A stretch of DNA of 64,000 bases from contig NZ_AYOY01000057.1 in NCBI RefSeq assembly GCF_000508185.1, forward strand, positions 1-64,000. Reading direction: 5' to 3'. Position numbers and translations under genes: made by a program. Positions 27,046 to 35,769 of this stretch are shown one piece after another. The first letter of the stretch is position 1. Each line of letters opens with the position of its first letter. Source of the stretch: Sphingobium sp. C100 (GTDB lineage: Bacteria > Pseudomonadota > Alphaproteobacteria > Sphingomonadales > Sphingomonadaceae). Under the pieces are notes generated by a model. That model was not told the origin of the DNA. It did not search any database and was given only the letters and a program-made list of their open reading frames with translations.

Positions 27046-28065
27046 ATGAAGATACTAAACATGTCCAGCGATACCGTAACAAGGTTAACGGCAATTGGGC
27101 TTCTGCTTCTGCTTTTCGGGCTAACGATCGGTGCGTTCTTTTGGATGACCGCTGTGCCGGGGCAATCGCATCTTGGTCCCTTGCCCCCCCTGACATCGGC
27201 GCAATCGCGTTTGACTGAGACACTGAAGGTAGATGTAACAGCCATCGCTAGTAGACCGCACAATGTGCAATATCCAAGAGCATTGGAAGCTGTTGCCCAG
27301 CATATCGAACAAGAACTGGAGGCGGTTGGCTATGCCGTTCAGCGTCACCCCTATGAGGCAAGTGGACGTCCGGTGCGGAACATCGAAGTGGTCATCCAGC
27401 CGACATCGACAAATGTCAAAACTTTGATTGTCGGCGCGCACTACGACAGCGCAGGGGATGCGCCCGGTGCAAACGACAATGGTTCAGGTGCAGCGGCTTT
27501 GTTAGCGCTCGCTAGGCGTATGACCGACCTGCGCGGTAGAGCGGCAATCAGAATACGGTTGGTCTTTTTTGTTAACGAAGAGCCGCCATTTTTCCAAACG
27601 ACGAAGATGGGAAGTGCTGTCTATGCAAAGCGACTTCGCCAGTCCGGCGAAGATGTCTTGGGAATGATTTCATTGGAAACATTGGGCTACTACAGCGACC
27701 AAGCCGGAAGCCAGCACTACCCGTTCCCGCTTGGACTTCGTTATCCCGGCACAGGAAATTTCGTGGCGTTCGTCGGTATGCTTCCGTCGCGGTCATTTGT
27801 CCGCCAAACCGTCGAAGCATTTCGAAAGGAAGCTCGCTTCCCCAGCGTTGGTGGCGTCGCGCCGGGCGCACTTCAAGGCATCGGTTGGTCCGATCACTGG
27901 TCGTTCGCTAACGAAGGCTTTCCCGCGCTCATGGTTACAGACACCGCCCCATTCCGCTATCCCTATTACCACACCACACGGGACACTCCCGACAAGGTTA
28001 ACTATCAGCGGTTGGCCCGCGTCGTGTCTGGACTAGAGGCGGTAATACGTCACTGGCCAAGTTGA
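27046..28065 (+). CDS. M28 family metallopeptidase, membrane anchored, low GC
   Basis: 339 residues from the ATG at 27046 (other in-frame starts at 27013 and 27061; no strong ribosome site for any). One N-terminal membrane segment (about residues 11-32) leads into an M28 aminopeptidase-like domain with zinc ligands in GAHYDS, ANDNGSG, NEEPP and a final His in YYHTTRDT. By eye its base composition is nearer 50-55% GC than the mid-60s of its neighbours, and codon use is looser, which points to acquisition by transfer. Substrate unknown. Confidence 0.82.
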   Translation: MKILNMSSDTVTRLTAIGLLLLLFGLTIGAFFWMTAVPGQSHLGPLPPLTSAQSRLTETLKVDVTAIASRPHNVQYPRALEAVAQHIEQELEAVGYAVQRHPYEASGRPVRNIEVVIQPTSTNVKTLIVGAHYDSAGDAPGANDNGSGAAALLALARRMTDLRGRAAIRIRLVFFVNEEPPFFQTTKMGSAVYAKRLRQSGEDVLGMISLETLGYYSDQAGSQHYPFPLGLRYPGTGNFVAFVGMLPSRSFVRQTVEAFRKEARFPSVGGVAPGALQGIGWSDHWSFANEGFPALMVTDTAPFRYPYYHTTRDTPDKVNYQRLARVVSGLEAVIRHWPS

Positions 28066-28453
28066 CCGTCACAATAGGGCGTTGCAGCCGTTGCTAGTTT
28101 GAGCGCTGGAGGGTGAAGCGGCCTTGCATATCAAAAAGATGGCGTAGCGGCGAATGTCCACAATTGGGCGCGAGCACTTTTCTGCAGAACGGCACAACTG
28201 GGTCGCTAGCGGCTGTTCAATATTCTCAACGTCGTGCCAGCGCAGGCTGGCATCTCAGGCAGAGACGCGCAGGAGCAGGGGTAGCAGCTTTCCAGCGCCA
28301 CCCGCTTCGCCTTAGACCCCAGCCTTCGCTGGGGTGACAAAAGTGGGGATGGCCGCAATCAAGCAACCTCGTCCACGGCTCTACAGTCCGCTTCTGGTCG
28401 CAAGTCATCGGTCGGACGGCGCCCGCCCAGTGCGCGCACGCCTCTCCTCCGGC
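28066..28453. other. Gene-free gap after the low-GC peptidase gene
   Basis: About 390 bp with no credible gene. The first 150 bp shares the lower GC of the peptidase gene; the rest contains a REP-like element (28230-28339). A reading frame at 28113-28337 is treated as chance because it runs through that repeat. Confidence 0.55.
28230..28339. repeat. REP-like element with two opposed hairpins
   Basis: Left hairpin GTGCCAGCGCAGGCTGGCAT and right hairpin ACCCCAGCCTTCGCTGGGGT lie in opposite orientation about 70 bp apart, ending with GTGACA. It resembles the 24324-24412 element in layout but has different stem sequence. Confidence 0.65.
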
Positions 28454-28630
28454 TTACTCCGCTTCTTCGACCGGCGCGGCGGGGCCGTTCTTGAGGATCG
28501 ATTCGATCGCGTTTCGCGCATTGGCTCTGGAACTGTAACCCTCGGTCCAGAAAATGACCTCGGCATTATATTTGAACTTGGCGACAAACTCGCCGGCCTT
28601 GTTCTTCTCGATCACGAACTTGTGAGCCAC
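28454..28630 (-). CDS. DUF1508 (YegP-like) small protein, GTG start
   Basis: 58 residues starting at GTG 28630, with an exact AGGAGG ribosome site 7 bases upstream. The product reads AHKFVIEKNKAGEFVAKFKY, then AEVIFWTEGYSSRANARNAI and a Glu-rich tail. The FxxKF...N.E.I..SEGY-type pattern matches DUF1508/YegP domains, which are short beta-rich proteins of unknown function. Usually these come in one or two repeats; this has one. It is easy to miss because of the GTG start and size. Confidence 0.82.
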   Translation of the reverse strand: MAHKFVIEKNKAGEFVAKFKYNAEVIFWTEGYSSRANARNAIESILKNGPAAPVEEAE

Positions 28631-28654
28631 GAGCCTGCCTCCTGCTTTGTTGCG

Positions 28655-29758
28655 CTACCGAAATCGTCCCGGACCATAGGCAGCGGCGTCAATATTGGCA
28701 ACCGCTTCGGGGACGGGCGATCGGGTCAGCAGGGCATGACCCAGCAAAGCGGCGGCCGGCGCGGTCTGGATGCCAAAGCCCCCCTGCCCCGCGAACCAGA
28801 AAAAACGCGGCATGGCCGGCTCGAAGCCAAAGACAGGCGCGCGGTCCGGCGCGAAGCTGCGCAGCCCCGCCCATTTATGCTCGACCCGCTCGACCGGCCA
28901 GTCCACCGCCGCCTCGAACCGCGCAATCGCCTGCGCCACCGCCAGTTCCTCCGGCGCGGCGTCGCAGGGCGGGGACGGCACCTCGTCATGGGGGGTCAGC
29001 CAGACGCGCCCCGGCCCCTCGGGCTTGAAATAAAAGCCCGCGCGCAGGTCCATCACCAGCGGCAAGTCGGGGGACGGCATGGCCGGCACCTGCAACTGCA
29101 CCACCGTCCGGCGCAGCGGCATGATGCCCACCGGCGCGACGCCACTGCGCCGCGCGACCTCGTCCGCCCAGGCGCCCGCGGCATTGACCAGCAGGCCGCA
29201 GTCGACCGGCCCGTCCGATGTTTCGATCCGCCAGCCGCCCGCTTGCGCCTGCGCCGCCAGCAATGTCGTGCCCAGCCGGATTTCGCCGCCAGCCCGCGCA
29301 AAGCGACGCAGATAGGCCTGGTGCAACGCCGCGACGTCGATGTCGCGGCAACTCGCCTCCAGCACGCCCAGCGTCCAATCCGGGCGCAGGCCGGGCACCA
29401 GCGGCGCGGGATCGACCGGTTGAAGCGTCACCTTTCCGGCAAATTGCGCCAGCAGCGCGTCGCGCAGCGGCGCGTCCCCCGCCCGCCCGATATGCAGCGT
29501 CCGGCGCGGCGACAGGAAGCTGCGATCATGAAAGTCAGGGTCCGGCGTCGCCAGCAGCGGCCCCGACGCCGTGGTCAGCGGCTGCACCACCGGCCCGCCA
29601 TAGGTTTCCTCCCAGAAGGCGACCGACCGGCCGGTGGCGTGATAGCCCGCCCGCTCTTCCATCTCCAGGATCAGCACCCGCGCCTGCCCCGCCAGTTGCG
29701 CACCCAGGCTCGCGCCGGCCATGCCGCCGCCTGCAATCACGATGTCGAAGGCTGTCAA
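28655..29758 (-). CDS. FAD-dependent oxidoreductase (DAO family)
   Basis: 367 residues. The start is a TTG at 29758 that overlaps the stop of the upstream hydrolase (TTGA); no ATG or GTG gives a sensible N-terminus, since the FAD-binding strand FDIVIAGGGMAGASLGAQLA begins at residue 4. DAO-family features include GYHATGRSVAFWEE, a Gly-rich C-terminal FAD loop (WFAGQGGFGIQTAPAAA). It likely oxidises an amino acid or related amine; substrate unknown. Confidence 0.85.
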   Translation of the reverse strand: MTAFDIVIAGGGMAGASLGAQLAGQARVLILEMEERAGYHATGRSVAFWEETYGGPVVQPLTTASGPLLATPDPDFHDRSFLSPRRTLHIGRAGDAPLRDALLAQFAGKVTLQPVDPAPLVPGLRPDWTLGVLEASCRDIDVAALHQAYLRRFARAGGEIRLGTTLLAAQAQAGGWRIETSDGPVDCGLLVNAAGAWADEVARRSGVAPVGIMPLRRTVVQLQVPAMPSPDLPLVMDLRAGFYFKPEGPGRVWLTPHDEVPSPPCDAAPEELAVAQAIARFEAAVDWPVERVEHKWAGLRSFAPDRAPVFGFEPAMPRFFWFAGQGGFGIQTAPAAALLGHALLTRSPVPEAVANIDAAAYGPGRFR

Positions 29759-30720
29759 ATCGCGGTCTCGTCCAGAAAGGCGTCGACCCGGCCGAACGCA
29801 TCGAGCCGGACCGGATCGCGCTCGCGCAATATCTCGTGCGCGGCTTCGCGGCCATAGACGTGGAGACGCGCCTTGGGAATATGCGCCGCGATCCGGCGAA
29901 TCGCGGGCGTGGAGACAAGTTGATCCGCCTCGGCCGCCAGGATCAGCACGGGGCATTGGATTTTCGCCACGCCCTCCCCTTGCTCGAGGGCGCGAGTCGA
30001 TTCGAGCGCCTGCGCCACCCAGTTCCAGCTGGGCGGGCCGATCGCGATCGACCGGTCATGGTCCCGCCACCAGATTTCGTCGGCATAGCGTTCGGGATCA
30101 TGGGTCAGGCGCTTCTGCCGCATCCGCCGCTGCCGCTCCGACTCCTCCTTCTGGGTCCAGGCGCGCTTCTCGCCCAGGCCGCGCCACAGCATCATGCGCG
30201 TCATCGCCACCGCCAGCCAGCGCGGCAACGGCGCGGTATGCACCCCCAGCATCGGCGCGATCAGCACCGCGGCGTCGGGGGGCGCCATGCCTTCGGCCAG
30301 CGCGCGCAGCAACATATGCCCGCCCATCGAATGGCCCAGCATCACGGTCGGCCCCTCGCCCTGCGCGCGCCAGTCCTGCGCGAAGGCGTTGAGATCGGAG
30401 ACATAATCGGCGAAATCGGGAATATGGCCGCATAGCGCATCGTCGGTCAGCCGGCCCGAGCCGCCCTGCCCGCGCCAGTCGAAGCTGGTCACCGCCCAGC
30501 CGCGCCGCGCCATATGGTCGATCACCTCGAGATATTTCTCGATCATGTCGCCCCGGCCGTTGATGATCAGCATCCGGCCGCGCGTGCCTTCGCCCAACCG
30601 ATAGCGGCGGATCGGCCAGCCATCGCGCGCCCGCCAGACATCCAGCCGTCCGCCCTTTGGCCAGGCCCGCCGGTCAAAAGGCGCGGAAGAAGGGAAGAAG
30701 GGCGAATCCATGCACCCCAT
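29755..30720 (-). CDS. Alpha/beta hydrolase (lysophospholipase-like)
   Basis: About 321 residues. The nucleophile elbow is GHSMGGH, the oxyanion region INGRGDMIEKY, and catalytic Asp/His candidates are in LAAEADQLVS and GREAAHEI. The family includes monoacylglycerol lipases and lysophospholipase L2 (PldB). The start is uncertain among ATGs at 30741, 30720 and 30711, none with a good ribosome site. It is coupled to the FAD oxidoreductase by a 4-bp overlap and is divergent from the Tad operon. Confidence 0.85.
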   Translation of the reverse strand: MGCMDSPFFPSSAPFDRRAWPKGGRLDVWRARDGWPIRRYRLGEGTRGRMLIINGRGDMIEKYLEVIDHMARRGWAVTSFDWRGQGGSGRLTDDALCGHIPDFADYVSDLNAFAQDWRAQGEGPTVMLGHSMGGHMLLRALAEGMAPPDAAVLIAPMLGVHTAPLPRWLAVAMTRMMLWRGLGEKRAWTQKEESERQRRMRQKRLTHDPERYADEIWWRDHDRSIAIGPPSWNWVAQALESTRALEQGEGVAKIQCPVLILAAEADQLVSTPAIRRIAAHIPKARLHVYGREAAHEILRERDPVRLDAFGRVDAFLDETAI

Positions 30721-30762
30721 GGTTACGGTTTGGTAAGCCATATGGTCTAGGAAATACTGCTC

Positions 30763-31236
30763 ATGTTGGGGGAATATTTCCGCTTGGCGCTGATGGTCGC
30801 CCTGGGTGTGCTGCTGATTGCGGCGGCCATCACCGATCTGCGGTCGCGCGTCATTTGCAACCGGCTCAATCTGGCGGTGGCGCTGCTTGCGCCGCTCTGG
30901 TGGCTGGCCTGTGGGCTGGAACCGTGGCCGGGCATGGCGGCGCAGTTGCTGGTCGGCGCCCTGGTCTTCATCCTGTTCACCGGCCTGTTCGCGCTGGGCA
31001 TGATGGGCGGGGGCGATGTCAAGCTGCTGGGGGCGCTGGCGCTCTGGTTCCCCTGGCAGGCGGTGCTGACGCTGATCATGCTGATGGCGCTGCTGGGCGG
31101 GGCGGTGACGCTGGTCACGCTGATTCATCATCGGATCGCGCAAAAGCCGGGCCAACCCGAGATTCCTTATGGCGTCGCCATTTCCATTGCAGCCCTTTGG
31201 GTACTTGGCGAACGATATTTTAACCAATTTGCGTGA
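30763..31236 (+). CDS. cpaA: Prepilin peptidase of the Tad system (CpaA/TadV)
   Basis: 157 residues, about six membrane segments. The A24 aspartic peptidase residues are Asp25 (ITDLRSRVICN) and Asp85 (GMMGGGDVKLLGAL). It would cleave the leader of Flp pilins and pseudopilins. First gene of a seven-gene Tad operon; short spacing (50 bp) to cpaB. Confidence 0.9.
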   Translation: MLGEYFRLALMVALGVLLIAAAITDLRSRVICNRLNLAVALLAPLWWLACGLEPWPGMAAQLLVGALVFILFTGLFALGMMGGGDVKLLGALALWFPWQAVLTLIMLMALLGGAVTLVTLIHHRIAQKPGQPEIPYGVAISIAALWVLGERYFNQFA

Positions 31237-31286
31237 TGACTGGTCGATGGGGGCCGATTACCCGCTCTAGGGAGGCGAATTTCGTC

Positions 31287-32300
31287 ATGGATGCCAAGAA
31301 GATCGTGCTGCTGGTGGGCGCGCTGATCATAGCCGTTACTACCGCGCTGCTCGCACGCAGCATGTTGAGTTCGTCGTCGGCCCCCAGGGTCAACGCCGCG
31401 AACATGCCGGTAGAGGCCGACCAGCCGCATGTGCTGGTCGCGGTCAAAGCGCTGCCGGTGGGGACCATACTCGACGCGGAAAGCTTCCGCTTTCAGCCCT
31501 GGCCCAAGGATCTGGTCGAACAGGCCTATTATCTGAAGGGACAGGCCGATCCGGCCAAGCTGGCGGGCAGCGTCGTGCGCACCGCCATCACCGTTGGCCA
31601 GCCGCTGACCCAGGGCGCCCTGGTAAAGCCGGGCGATCGCGGCTTCCTGGCCGCCGCGCTGGCGCCGGGGATGCGCGCCGTCACGGTGCCGGTGTCGGCC
31701 CAGACCTCGGTCGCGGGCTTCGTCTTTCCCGGCGACCGCATCGACCTGGTCCTGACGCAGAGCGTGCCGGGCGGTGGCGATGGCGAACCGCTCAAGGTGT
31801 CCGAAACGATCCTGCGCAACCTGCGCGTGCTGGCGACCGACCAGCGGATGGACGCGATGGGGCCTGACGGCAAGCCCGTCGTGCAGACCTATTCCAACGT
31901 CACGATCGAAGTGACGCCCAAGATCGCCGAGAAGATCGCGGTGGCGCAGACCATCGGTTCGCTGTCCATGTCGCTGCGGTCGATGGCGGATACGCCTTCT
32001 GATCTGGATGCGGCGATTGCGGGCGCCGACATCGACCTGCCCGACAGCGCCAATCCGGGCGCGGAAAAGGCGATCCTCACCAAGCTTGCGGCACGGCCGG
32101 TCGAGCGGGGATCGACCTACTCCACCGGCGCCGACGTGTCGCGTTATCAGCGCAGCTCGGTTCCGGCCAAGGCCGAAGCGCCCGTGCCGCCGATGCTGGC
32201 CGCCAATGGCGCGCCGGTCGGCACCGTCGCCTTCAAGGGGCCGACGATCCGCGTGGCGCGCGGCACGAACGTGACCGAAGTTCCGGTCGGGGGGAAGTAA
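31287..32300 (+). CDS. cpaB: Flp pilus assembly protein CpaB (RcpC)
   Basis: 337 residues from ATG 31287 (GGAGG site upstream); the frame starting at 31233 is not needed. N-terminal membrane anchor (about 5-27), SAF domain (VLVAVKALPVGTILDAESFRFQPWP, then GFLAAALAPGMRAVTVPVS) and the CpaB core follow. It is a periplasmic component that works with the CpaC secretin. Confidence 0.9.
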   Translation: MDAKKIVLLVGALIIAVTTALLARSMLSSSSAPRVNAANMPVEADQPHVLVAVKALPVGTILDAESFRFQPWPKDLVEQAYYLKGQADPAKLAGSVVRTAITVGQPLTQGALVKPGDRGFLAAALAPGMRAVTVPVSAQTSVAGFVFPGDRIDLVLTQSVPGGGDGEPLKVSETILRNLRVLATDQRMDAMGPDGKPVVQTYSNVTIEVTPKIAEKIAVAQTIGSLSMSLRSMADTPSDLDAAIAGADIDLPDSANPGAEKAILTKLAARPVERGSTYSTGADVSRYQRSSVPAKAEAPVPPMLAANGAPVGTVAFKGPTIRVARGTNVTEVPVGGK

Positions 32301-32301
32301 G

Positions 32302-33783
32302 ATGAAGCCCATGCACAAGCTCGCCGGTCCCGCGATCGCGATCGGCCTGGCGGTGGCCGGCGCCGCTGCGCCGACCACGGCGCTCAACGCGGCCATCTCC
32401 AGCGCGCAGGACAATGCGATCCTGCTGTCGGTAGGCGGCAGCCGGGTGGTCAACCTGCCGGCCAAGATGTCGGACGTGGTGATCGCCGATCCCGAAGTGG
32501 TCGATGTTCATGTCCGCTCGCAGAACCAGCTCTACCTGATCGCCAAGAAGGCCGGCGAGACCACCGTCTTCGCCACCGCGTCCAATGGCAAGGTGCTGTT
32601 TTCGGGCACGGTGCGCGTCGGCAACAACATCACCAGCATCGACGACATGCTGCGCCTGGCCATGCCCGGCGCGAAGATCGCGGTGAACACCATGAACGGC
32701 ATGGTGCTGCTGACCGGCACCATCCAGGCGCCCGAAGACGCGGCGGAGGCCGAACGGCTGACGCAGGCTTTCGTGGGCAAGGATGTAACGGTGGTCAGCC
32801 GCCTGCGCATGGCGACACCGTTGCAGGTAATGCTCCAGGTCAAGATTTCCGAAGTCGCCAAGGATGTCGGCCACAAGATCGGAACCAATTTCGCCAGCAT
32901 CGACAGCAGCGGCGGCAAGGTCGCGGGCAATGTCGGCGGCGGGTTGCGCAACTTCGCCAGCTACACGCGCGGCGACGGCAGCACGCCGGGCTATTGGACC
33001 TTCAACAACCCGAGCGACGGCGCCTACAGCCTGGGCGGGGTCGCCCGCATCCTGGGCATGGACATTGCCGGCGCGCTGGACCTGGCCGAATCGAGCGGTC
33101 TCGCCTCCACCCTGGCGCAGCCGAACCTTACCGCCTTGTCGGGCGAGACGGCCAGCTTCCTGGCGGGCGGCGAATATCCCTATACGGTCAGCAACGGCTT
33201 GCAGGGCAACAGCATCGAATTCAAGCAATATGGCGTGCAGCTCGCCTTCACGCCGACGGTGCTGGCCGACGGCCGCATCTCGCTGCGGGTCCGGCCGACC
33301 GTGTCCAGCCTCGACTTCTCGATCAACGCCAATGTGCCCGCGCTCAAAAGCCGCACCGCCGAAACCACGGTGGAGCTGGGATCGGGCCAGGCCTTCATGA
33401 TCGCGGGCCTGCTCAACAATGAAACGTCGAACAATGTGAACAAGCTGCCGGGCCTGGGCAATCTGCCGATCCTGGGCAGCCTGTTCAAGTCGCGCCAGTT
33501 CCAGCGCAACGAGACCGAACTGGTCATCGTCGTCACGCCCTATCTGGTGAAGCCGATGAATGCGTCGGACGTGCGGTTGCCGACAGACGGCTTCCGCAAC
33601 GCCGATCTGGGCGAAGGGCTGTTCCTGCAACGCAGCCATAGCGGGACGAGCGGCGCGCAGCGCCCGATGCCCAGCCGCGCACCCGGCGCGCCCATGCCCA
33701 CACCCGGACCCGAGGCCGCGGCCACGGCGCCACCCTCGCTTGCCCGCAAGGACGGCGATGCCGCGCCCGGCTTCAGCTTCTGA
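32302..33783 (+). CDS. cpaC: Tad secretin CpaC (RcpA)
   Basis: 493 residues. Signal peptide, an N-terminal secretin-associated domain (ILLSVGGSRVVNLPAKMSDVVIADPEVVDV), a BON-like segment, and the secretin beta domain with the typical VELGSGQAFMIAGLLNNETSNN and FKSRQFQRNETELVIVVTPYLV. The C-terminal 60 residues are Pro/Ala-rich. It forms the outer-membrane channel for the pilus. Starts one base after cpaB ends. Confidence 0.92.
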   Translation: MKPMHKLAGPAIAIGLAVAGAAAPTTALNAAISSAQDNAILLSVGGSRVVNLPAKMSDVVIADPEVVDVHVRSQNQLYLIAKKAGETTVFATASNGKVLFSGTVRVGNNITSIDDMLRLAMPGAKIAVNTMNGMVLLTGTIQAPEDAAEAERLTQAFVGKDVTVVSRLRMATPLQVMLQVKISEVAKDVGHKIGTNFASIDSSGGKVAGNVGGGLRNFASYTRGDGSTPGYWTFNNPSDGAYSLGGVARILGMDIAGALDLAESSGLASTLAQPNLTALSGETASFLAGGEYPYTVSNGLQGNSIEFKQYGVQLAFTPTVLADGRISLRVRPTVSSLDFSINANVPALKSRTAETTVELGSGQAFMIAGLLNNETSNNVNKLPGLGNLPILGSLFKSRQFQRNETELVIVVTPYLVKPMNASDVRLPTDGFRNADLGEGLFLQRSHSGTSGAQRPMPSRAPGAPMPTPGPEAAATAPPSLARKDGDAAPGFSF

Positions 33784-33796
33784 CGGAAGGACCAAG

Positions 33797-34447
33797 ATGA
33801 TGACCTCTCTGTCCCTTAAAACCCTGAGCGCGCTGGCCGTGCTGGCGATGCCGCTGGCGGCCTGCACGTCCGACAGCCTCAATCGCGGCGTCGAATCGGT
33901 GCATCAGCCGGTGGTCAGCCACGCCGCCTACACGTTCGACGTGCAGGCCGGCCCCGGCGGCACGCTGGCCCCGGCCGAAGCGGCGCGCCTCAACGACTGG
34001 TTCGTTTCCATCGGCCTTGGCTATGGCGACCAGGTGGCGATCGTGTCCGACGGTTATTACGGCCCCGCTTTGCGTGAGGGCATCGCCAATGTCGTGGCGC
34101 GCCACGGCCTGCTGGTGGGCGACGACAGTTCGTCGGTCGCCGGTCCGGCGCCGCAGGGCAGCGTGCGGCTGGTCGTGCGCCGCTCCACCGCCAGCGTGCC
34201 CGGCTGCCCCGACTGGAGCGCCAAGCAGGAAAGCGAAATGACGCTCGGCACTTCTTCCAATTTCGGCTGCGGCGTGAACAGCAACCTTGCCGCCATGGTC
34301 GCCAATCCCGAGGATCTGGTGCGCGGCCAGAGCAGCGACAGCGACCTGCGCACCGCCACGTCGAACCGCGCCATTTCCACCTATCGCGACAAGGCGCCGA
34401 CCGGGGCGGGCGAACTCAAGCAGCTACAGGCGGGAGGCCAGGAGTAA
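33797..34447 (+). CDS. cpaD: Pilus assembly lipoprotein CpaD
   Basis: 216 residues from ATG 33797 with lipobox LAAC (residue about 23). Contains the CpaD pattern GCGVNSNLAAMVANPEDLVRGQ near residues 155-175 followed by STYRDK. Probably the pilotin for the CpaC secretin. The upstream extension of the frame overlaps cpaC and is rejected. Confidence 0.88.
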   Translation: MMTSLSLKTLSALAVLAMPLAACTSDSLNRGVESVHQPVVSHAAYTFDVQAGPGGTLAPAEAARLNDWFVSIGLGYGDQVAIVSDGYYGPALREGIANVVARHGLLVGDDSSSVAGPAPQGSVRLVVRRSTASVPGCPDWSAKQESEMTLGTSSNFGCGVNSNLAAMVANPEDLVRGQSSDSDLRTATSNRAISTYRDKAPTGAGELKQLQAGGQE

Positions 34448-34448
34448 C

Positions 34449-35729
34449 ATGAACGCACCTTGGAAACCGGGCGGCGGCCTGCGCGATCCGTTTCACGCTT
34501 TCGTCTGCGACGATCATAGTTTCGACCTGCTGCGCGCAGTCGCGGCCGAACTGGGCTGGGCACCTGAAAAAGTGAACAAGGGCGGGATGCGCAACGCGGT
34601 TCAGACCCTGTCGATCAGCGCCAGTCCGCAGATCCTGTTCGTCGACATGTCCGAAAGCGGCGATCCGCTCAACGACATCAACAGCCTGGCCGAAGTCTGC
34701 GAGCCCGGCACGGTGGTGATCGCGGCGGGGCAGGTCAATGACGTGCGCCTCTATCGCGATCTGGTCGCCAGCGGCATCCAGGATTATCTGCTCAAGCCCT
34801 TTGGCGCCGACCAGTTGCGTGACGCGCTGGCCCAGGCCCAGGCCGTGTTCATGGCGCCGCGCGATGCCGGTCCCGAACGGCCGCACTGCACCATGGCGGT
34901 GATCGGCACGCGCGGGGGCGTCGGCGCGTCCAGCATCGCGACGTCGCTCGCATGGATGCTGTCCGACAAGAAGAAACGCTCCACCGCGCTGCTCGACCTC
35001 GATGTCCATTTCGGCACCAATGCGCTGGCGCTGGACCTGGAGCCGGGCCGCGGCCTGACCGACGCGATCGAAAATCCCAGCCGCATCGACGGCCTGTTCA
35101 TCGAACGCGCGATGGTGCGGGCGAGCGACACGCTGGCGATCCTGTCGGCCGAAGCGCCGATCAGCCAGCCGATGCTGACCGACGGCGGCGCCTTCTATCA
35201 GTTGATGGAAGAGTTCCGCCTCGCCTTCGAATGCAGCGTCATCGACCTGCCGCGCAACATGCTGATCCAGCATCCGCACCTGATGAGCGACGTGAATGTC
35301 GCGATGGTGGTGACCGAACTCACGCTGGCCGCGGCGCGCGATACGATCCGCATCCTGTCCTGGCTCAAGACCAATGCGCCCCAGGCGCGGGTGATCGTCG
35401 TCGCCAACAAGGTGCAGCCCGGTTCGCCGGAAATCAGCCGCAAGGATTTCGAACAGTCGATCGAGCGGAAGGTGGACGTGCTGCTGCCCTATGATGTGCG
35501 CGTTGCATCGCAGGCGGCCAAGTTAGGCAAGACGCTGGCCGAAACCGCCAAGGGCAGCAAGATCGGCGCGGCCTGCACCGCGTTGCTGGCCGAAGCGCTG
35601 GGCGCCGCGGAAGAGGACGGCGCAGTGAATGTCAAAGCGGGCGGCAAGGGCGATTCCCTGCTCAGCAAGATCGACCTCAAGGGCATGTTGTCTTCGCGCC
35701 GCAAGGACAAGGTCGCGAACGAAGGTTGA
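34449..35729 (+). CDS. cpaE: Pilus assembly protein CpaE (TadZ)
   Basis: 426 residues from ATG 34449. An N-terminal receiver-like domain lacking a standard phospho-site (LFVDMSESGDPLND) is followed by a MinD/ParA-type ATPase domain with the deviant Walker A IGTRGGVGASSIATSLAW, characteristic of TadZ/CpaE, and DLDVHFGTNALALDL. CpaE localises the Tad machine, usually at a pole. It is directly followed by tadB rather than by the expected cpaF. A GCCGCCCG/CGGGCGGC hairpin (35737-35754) sits in the 40-bp gap. Confidence 0.9.
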   Translation: MNAPWKPGGGLRDPFHAFVCDDHSFDLLRAVAAELGWAPEKVNKGGMRNAVQTLSISASPQILFVDMSESGDPLNDINSLAEVCEPGTVVIAAGQVNDVRLYRDLVASGIQDYLLKPFGADQLRDALAQAQAVFMAPRDAGPERPHCTMAVIGTRGGVGASSIATSLAWMLSDKKKRSTALLDLDVHFGTNALALDLEPGRGLTDAIENPSRIDGLFIERAMVRASDTLAILSAEAPISQPMLTDGGAFYQLMEEFRLAFECSVIDLPRNMLIQHPHLMSDVNVAMVVTELTLAAARDTIRILSWLKTNAPQARVIVVANKVQPGSPEISRKDFEQSIERKVDVLLPYDVRVASQAAKLGKTLAETAKGSKIGAACTALLAEALGAAEEDGAVNVKAGGKGDSLLSKIDLKGMLSSRRKDKVANEG

Positions 35730-35769
35730 AGGACGCGCCGCCCGGACGGGCGGCCGATGAAGGACAGGC

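Noticed and set aside
28113-28337. 74-residue frame in the gap after the M28 peptidase
   Set aside because: It crosses a REP-like element and resembles no family.
34449-35729. Damaged nucleotide-binding loop in CpaE
   Set aside because: The unusual Walker A (RGGVGAS) is normal for the CpaE/TadZ family, so it is not evidence of inactivation.
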